From Hyphomicrobium sp. 99 (GTDB lineage: Bacteria; Pseudomonadota; Alphaproteobacteria; Rhizobiales; Hyphomicrobiaceae), in NCBI RefSeq assembly GCF_000384335.2, contig NZ_KQ031382.1, positions 2,181,545 to 2,245,544 of the forward strand: 64,000 bases of DNA, written 5' to 3'. The notes under the pieces are model-generated. The model was not told the DNA's origin. It was given only the letters and a program-made list of their open reading frames with translations, and searched no databases. The translations under genes and the position numbers were made by a program. This document shows positions 60,878-64,000 of this stretch, piece after piece (the first letter of the stretch is position 1; each line of letters opens with the position of its first letter).

Positions 60878-61147
60878 ATGGACGAAGTCGCGACGAAGGT
60901 TATCGAAATCCTCAAGAAGCATATGAAGGAGCCGCGCGACGACATCTCGCTCGACACCCAGCTAACAGATCTCAAGATCGAGTCTCTTGATCTTGCGATG
61001 ATCGTATTCGACATCGAAGATGGCTTCGGGATCGAGATCCCATACAACGCCAACGAGGAAGTCGAAGCCTTCAAAACTGTTGGCTCGGTCGTAGATCGTG
61101 TGAAGTCGTTGATCGCCGCAAAGCAGGCTTCCGCAGCCAAAGCTTAA
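60878..61147 (+). CDS. Acyl carrier protein (dedicated, non-AcpP)
   Basis: An 89-residue acidic helical carrier. The phosphopantetheine site is Ser36 in 'LKIESLDLAMIVFDIEDGFG'; the usual Asp before Ser is replaced by Glu. The rest ('IEIPYNANEEVEAFKTVGSV') follows the four-helix ACP fold. It differs from housekeeping AcpP (typically DSLD, about 78 residues) and from AcpXL. GGGAGAGG precedes ATG 60878. The ketosynthase gene follows 92 bp later, so it probably serves a special acyl chain. Confidence 0.85.
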   Translation: MDEVATKVIEILKKHMKEPRDDISLDTQLTDLKIESLDLAMIVFDIEDGFGIEIPYNANEEVEAFKTVGSVVDRVKSLIAAKQASAAKA

Positions 61148-61181
61148 CGGCCTCGCGGCGTCTTCGGACGTAACGGGTTAT

Positions 61182-61217
61182 GAACGCCAGAGGCCCCATT
61201 GGGGCTTCTGTGCGTTC
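61182..61217 (+). promoter_or_regulatory. Strong intercistronic hairpin between acp and ketosynthase
   Basis: GAACGCCAGAGGCCCC (61182-61197) pairs with GGGGCTTCTGTGCGTTC (61201-61217) around ATT, with one bulged T and one G-U pair. No T tract follows (next bases CATCAGACAAG), so it may set relative expression of the two genes by attenuation, processing or RNA protection. Confidence 0.65.
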
Positions 61218-61239
61218 ATCAGACAAGAAAGATTGATTG

Positions 61240-62481
61240 ATGTCGAATGGTAAACCGGGGCGCCGAGTCGTCGTCACGGGCCTCGGAGTTGTTACTCCGA
61301 TTGGGTCGACTGTCCCTGAGTTCTGGGCCAGTCTGAAGGCCGGAAAATCCGGTGTCAGCCCGCTTGCCGGATTCCCGTTGGACGATCTCAAGATTCTGAT
61401 CGCTGCGCAGATCAAGGATTTTGATCCCAAGCAGCGTTTGAAGCACTTCAAACGCGATCGCATCATCACGCTCGCCGACCGCTACTCATGGTTTGCCGCG
61501 GCAGCCGCCGACGAAGCGATCAAGATGGCAGGCCTCGAGATGCCGTTGACCGATCCCTACCGGTCGGCATGCATCATCGGTTCGGGCGCCGGCGGCCTCA
61601 CCACATTTGAGACCGCGTATCGCGACCTCTTCATTCACAACAAGCGCGCGACACATCCGCTGACGCTCCTTCGCATCATCGGTTCGTCGGCCGCCGCTCA
61701 CGTCGGCATTGAATTCGGCGTCAAGGGACCGACGTTCGCAACTTGCTCCGCATGCTCGACGGCGACCCACGCCATTGGCATCGCGCGCGACTACATCCGC
61801 GACGGCGTCGCCGACGTAGCCATCGCGGGCGCGTCCGAATCCGTCATCAACTACGGAACGATGAAGGCCTGGCAGGCACTTCACGTTCTCTCGCCGGAAG
61901 GCTGCTTCCCGTTCGCGAAAAAGCGCAACGGCACCGTTCTGGCCGATGGCGCGGGTATCCTCGTTCTCGAAAGCCTTGAGCACGCCCAGGCGCGCGGCGC
62001 GAACATCCTCGCCGAGCTTTGCGGGTACGGCATGGCCTCCGATAGCCAGGACATGGTCAAGCCGACCGTTGAAGGTCCGAGCGTCGCCATGCAGTCCGCG
62101 ATCGCCGAAGCCGGCCTCACGCCCGAGCAGATCGACTATCTCAACGCCCACGGCACGGCGACCGCAGATAACGATATCAACGAGACGAGGGCGATCAAGA
62201 ACGTCTTCAAAGATCACGCCTACAAGCTCGCGATCTCTTCGACGAAGTCGATGCACGGTCATCCTCTGGGAGCCGGCGGTGGTATCGAAGCCGTCGCGAC
62301 GATCATGGCGATGCGCGAGAGCTGGGCGCCGCCGACCATCGGGCTCGATGAGCCGGGTGAGGGATGTGATCTCGATTATATTCCGAACGTCGGCCGCGAG
62401 ATGAAGCTCACGTACGCAATGTCGAACTCGCTCGCGTTCGGTGGCTTGAACACCTCTCTGGTCTTTGGTCCAGCACCCTGA
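61240..62481 (+). CDS. Beta-ketoacyl-ACP synthase (FabF-like)
   Basis: Condensing enzyme of fatty-acid-type chain elongation. The 413-residue protein has 'RVVVTGLGVVTPIG' at the N-terminus and the Cys-His-His triad: Cys172 ('SACSTATHAIG'), His304 ('NAHGTATADND') and His339 ('KSMHGHPLGAGGG'), with Lys336. It probably works with the ACP encoded upstream. A second housekeeping FabF is expected elsewhere, so this one may act in a special lipid; NodE-like or VLCFA-type enzymes are possible analogies. The ATG at 61240 is preferred over TTG 61237. Confidence 0.9.
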   Translation: MSNGKPGRRVVVTGLGVVTPIGSTVPEFWASLKAGKSGVSPLAGFPLDDLKILIAAQIKDFDPKQRLKHFKRDRIITLADRYSWFAAAAADEAIKMAGLEMPLTDPYRSACIIGSGAGGLTTFETAYRDLFIHNKRATHPLTLLRIIGSSAAAHVGIEFGVKGPTFATCSACSTATHAIGIARDYIRDGVADVAIAGASESVINYGTMKAWQALHVLSPEGCFPFAKKRNGTVLADGAGILVLESLEHAQARGANILAELCGYGMASDSQDMVKPTVEGPSVAMQSAIAEAGLTPEQIDYLNAHGTATADNDINETRAIKNVFKDHAYKLAISSTKSMHGHPLGAGGGIEAVATIMAMRESWAPPTIGLDEPGEGCDLDYIPNVGREMKLTYAMSNSLAFGGLNTSLVFGPAP

Positions 62482-62489
62482 TCGTAGAT

Positions 62490-62520
62490 CCCGGCGATCG
62501 TCGTGATGGCCTTCGCCGGG
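62490..62520 (+). terminator. Hairpin after the ketosynthase gene
   Basis: Perfect 8-bp inverted repeat CCCGGCGA (62490-62497) / TCGCCGGG (62513-62520), starting 9 bp after the stop. No T tract, so termination is only suggested. Confidence 0.4.
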
Positions 62521-62711
62521 CGCTCTTCGCATTTGCAGCATTGGAAATCGGCCGCTCAAACGGACGAATGCGGGCAACTTTCCCTCCTCCATGGGCATTT
62601 TGTTCGGGTCGTGATGCTCGAAGCCCTTGAAGGCGGAGAGCCCCAATGAGAGACTTCGCCCTTGCGACCGCAGTATGCTCCCGGTCGCGGAGCTGATCGG
62701 GATCATACGGT

Positions 62712-63092
62712 ATGCGAAAGATCGTAATCCGGGCCGGGGGTGTTGCTATTCGAGCGAGGCTGCTCGATACGCCGACGGCCGAGCGCATATGGGCTGCGCT
62801 GCCGATCGAATCCGCCGCCCGCACGTGGGGCGAAGAAATCTATTTCGACGCGCCGGTCAGCTCTGCTGCTGAGCCTGATGCGCGCGTCGTGGTCAAGGCG
62901 GGCGACATCGTCTTCTGGCCCGACGGCGATGCGATCTCCATAGGCTTCGGGCCGACACCGCTATCGAAAACGCGCGGAGAGATTCGTCTCGCCGGCCCCT
63001 GCAACGTCTGGGCCCAGGCTCTTGATGACGTCCGCTTGCTCAAATCCGTCCACCCTGGCGTCGCCATTTCTGTCAGCGAAGCCGACGCTTGA
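62712..63092 (+). CDS. Cyclophilin-like fold protein (TM1367/PF04126 type)
   Basis: A 126-residue single-domain protein with the small cyclophilin-like beta-barrel pattern: 'KIVIRAGGVAIRARLLDTPT', 'IWAALPIESAARTWGEEIYF', 'AGDIVFWPDGDAISIGFGPT' and 'GPCNVWAQALDDVRLLKSV'. Members are found in archaea and many bacteria; peptidyl-prolyl isomerase activity is not shown for them and the function is unknown. It precedes the lactate dehydrogenase-like gene by 46 bp, possibly as an operon. Confidence 0.8.
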   Translation: MRKIVIRAGGVAIRARLLDTPTAERIWAALPIESAARTWGEEIYFDAPVSSAAEPDARVVVKAGDIVFWPDGDAISIGFGPTPLSKTRGEIRLAGPCNVWAQALDDVRLLKSVHPGVAISVSEADA

Positions 63093-63138
63093 GCTCACTT
63101 CGCTGCATATCGCCGTTTGAGTTCTTCGGACGGGCCGC

Positions 63139-64000
63139 GTGACACTCGAAACCGTTGCCTGCATCGACGATCTCCGGCGCCTGGCGCATCGCCGCGTACC
63201 GTTCGATGTCATGGGCTATTATGAGTCCGGCTCATATTCAGAATCCACGCTGCACGCCAATCTCCGCGATCTCGCAAATATCAACATTCGCCAGCGCGTT
63301 CTGGCAGGCGCCGCAAATCGCAATCTCACGCAGACAATTCTCGGCGAGACGGCGAGCCTCCCATTCGCGCTCGCGCCCGTGGGCCTGAGCGGCTTGGCGT
63401 ATCGCGATGGAGAAATCGCAGCAGCGAGAGCCGCCGAAAAAGCCGGCATTCCTTATACGCTCAGTACGCTCTCGATCTGCTCGATCGAGGATGTCGCCGC
63501 CGCCGTCGCAAAGCCGTTCTGGTTCCAGCTCTACTTCATGAAGGACCGGGGCTTCGTAGCCGATCTCATCGCCCGCGCGCGAGCCGCAAATTGTTCCGCT
63601 CTCGTGCTCACGGTCGATCTTCAGGTGCTCGGCCAACGCCATCGCGACATTCACAGCGGACTGACTGTGCCGCCACGCATCCGTCTGGCCACGATAGGAC
63701 GTACGCTCTCCAAACCAGCATGGATCGCCAACGTCCTGATGGGGAAAAGGAAGACTTTCGGAAACGTCCACGGACGCATTCCGGGGACTGAGAATCTCTC
63801 CTCTTACAGGGATTGGATCGGTAGCCAGTTCGATCAGGCGCTGTCGTGGGACGATGTCGCTTGGGTCCGCGAGCATTGGCCCGGCAAGCTCATCATTAAA
63901 GGAATTCTCGACGTCGAAGATGCGCGTCATGCTGCGCGAACGGGCGCGAGCGCCGTCGTCGTGTCGAACCACGGCGGCCGCCAGCTCGACGGCGCTGTAT
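63139..64000 (+). CDS. lldD: FMN-dependent L-lactate dehydrogenase (LldD-like), 5' part
   Basis: The first 287 residues of a TIM-barrel alpha-hydroxy-acid oxidase/dehydrogenase; the gene runs off the window end. It starts at GTG 63139, the only start after an in-frame stop at 63118. Seen are 'FDVMGYYESGSYSESTLHAN', 'PFALAPVGLSGLAYRDGEIA', 'YTLSTLSICSIEDVA', 'FWFQLYFMKDRGFV', 'LVLTVDLQVLGQRHRDIHSG' and, at the very end, 'VSNHGGRQLDGAV' with catalytic His278. LldD, which feeds electrons from lactate to quinone, is the best match; glycolate or mandelate-type relatives are possible. Confidence 0.88.
   Translation, partial: MTLETVACIDDLRRLAHRRVPFDVMGYYESGSYSESTLHANLRDLANINIRQRVLAGAANRNLTQTILGETASLPFALAPVGLSGLAYRDGEIAAARAAEKAGIPYTLSTLSICSIEDVAAAVAKPFWFQLYFMKDRGFVADLIARARAANCSALVLTVDLQVLGQRHRDIHSGLTVPPRIRLATIGRTLSKPAWIANVLMGKRKTFGNVHGRIPGTENLSSYRDWIGSQFDQALSWDDVAWVREHWPGKLIIKGILDVEDARHAARTGASAVVVSNHGGRQLDGAV

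Noticed and set aside
63238..63972. Minus-strand open frame opposite the lactate dehydrogenase
   Set aside because: The plus strand encodes the complete FMN enzyme pattern to the catalytic His; the minus frame is its shadow.

Overview
The window looks like chromosomal DNA of an alphaproteobacterium of the order Hyphomicrobiales, most like a Hyphomicrobium-type methylotroph. This rests on GC-rich third positions, a lanthanide-type (XoxF) PQQ methanol dehydrogenase beside an NAD-dependent formate dehydrogenase, a SoxYZ/flavocytochrome c sulfide module, rhizobial-type families (DUF2865, DUF2059, SYLF, clan AA proteases of the TIGR02281 type) and dense palindromic intergenic repeats. No phage, transposase, integrase or CRISPR array was seen.

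Layout. 1-9 kb: dusA, a TSUP exporter, a phosphomannomutase/phosphoglucomutase, a histidine kinase followed by two clan AA aspartic proteases, a nuclease/GST pair and an Lrp-type regulator. 9-19 kb: a 3-hydroxyisobutyrate-type dehydrogenase, threonine ammonia-lyase, a large exported cytochrome/DUF4384 protein, an ornithine/lysine decarboxylase, an anchored one-Cys MsrA, YceI, SYLF and tRNA-Val(CAC). 19-34 kb: an MMPL transporter, gph, the rpiA-DUF2059-gor-SDR run, class II DAHP synthase, nadE and gltX, with two repeat families in the gaps. 34-41.7 kb: cysS, a KimA-like permease, GNAT-cimA and an outer-membrane beta-barrel.

41.6-51 kb is the most distinctive part. A ubiquitin-fold MoaD/ThiS-like protein is coupled by overlapping start and stop to a BNR beta-propeller. 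Next come a damaged LysR gene, formate dehydrogenase, xoxF, a diheme cytochrome, soxYZ and a flavocytochrome c flavin subunit. Methanol oxidation by XoxF and formate oxidation by FDH would feed electrons and NADH, while SoxYZ with the flavocytochrome suggests reduced-sulfur oxidation in the periplasm.

51-60.6 kb is a fatty-acid degradation locus: fadE-fadB-thiolase-cfa facing fadD-merR, with a perfect 16-bp palindrome upstream of fadE that is a good operator candidate for the MerR protein. 60.8-64 kb holds a dedicated ACP plus ketosynthase pair separated by a strong hairpin, a cyclophilin-like protein and the start of an FMN-dependent lactate dehydrogenase cut by the window end.

Two intergenic repeat families recur. 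Family A (7 copies, about 40 bp) folds into a two-part hairpin whose paired bases change together between copies. Family B (about 73 bp, plus halves) is a REP-like palindrome, tandemly duplicated at 32.3-32.6 kb. Product names are inferred by reading motifs and from memory of families; no database search was run.
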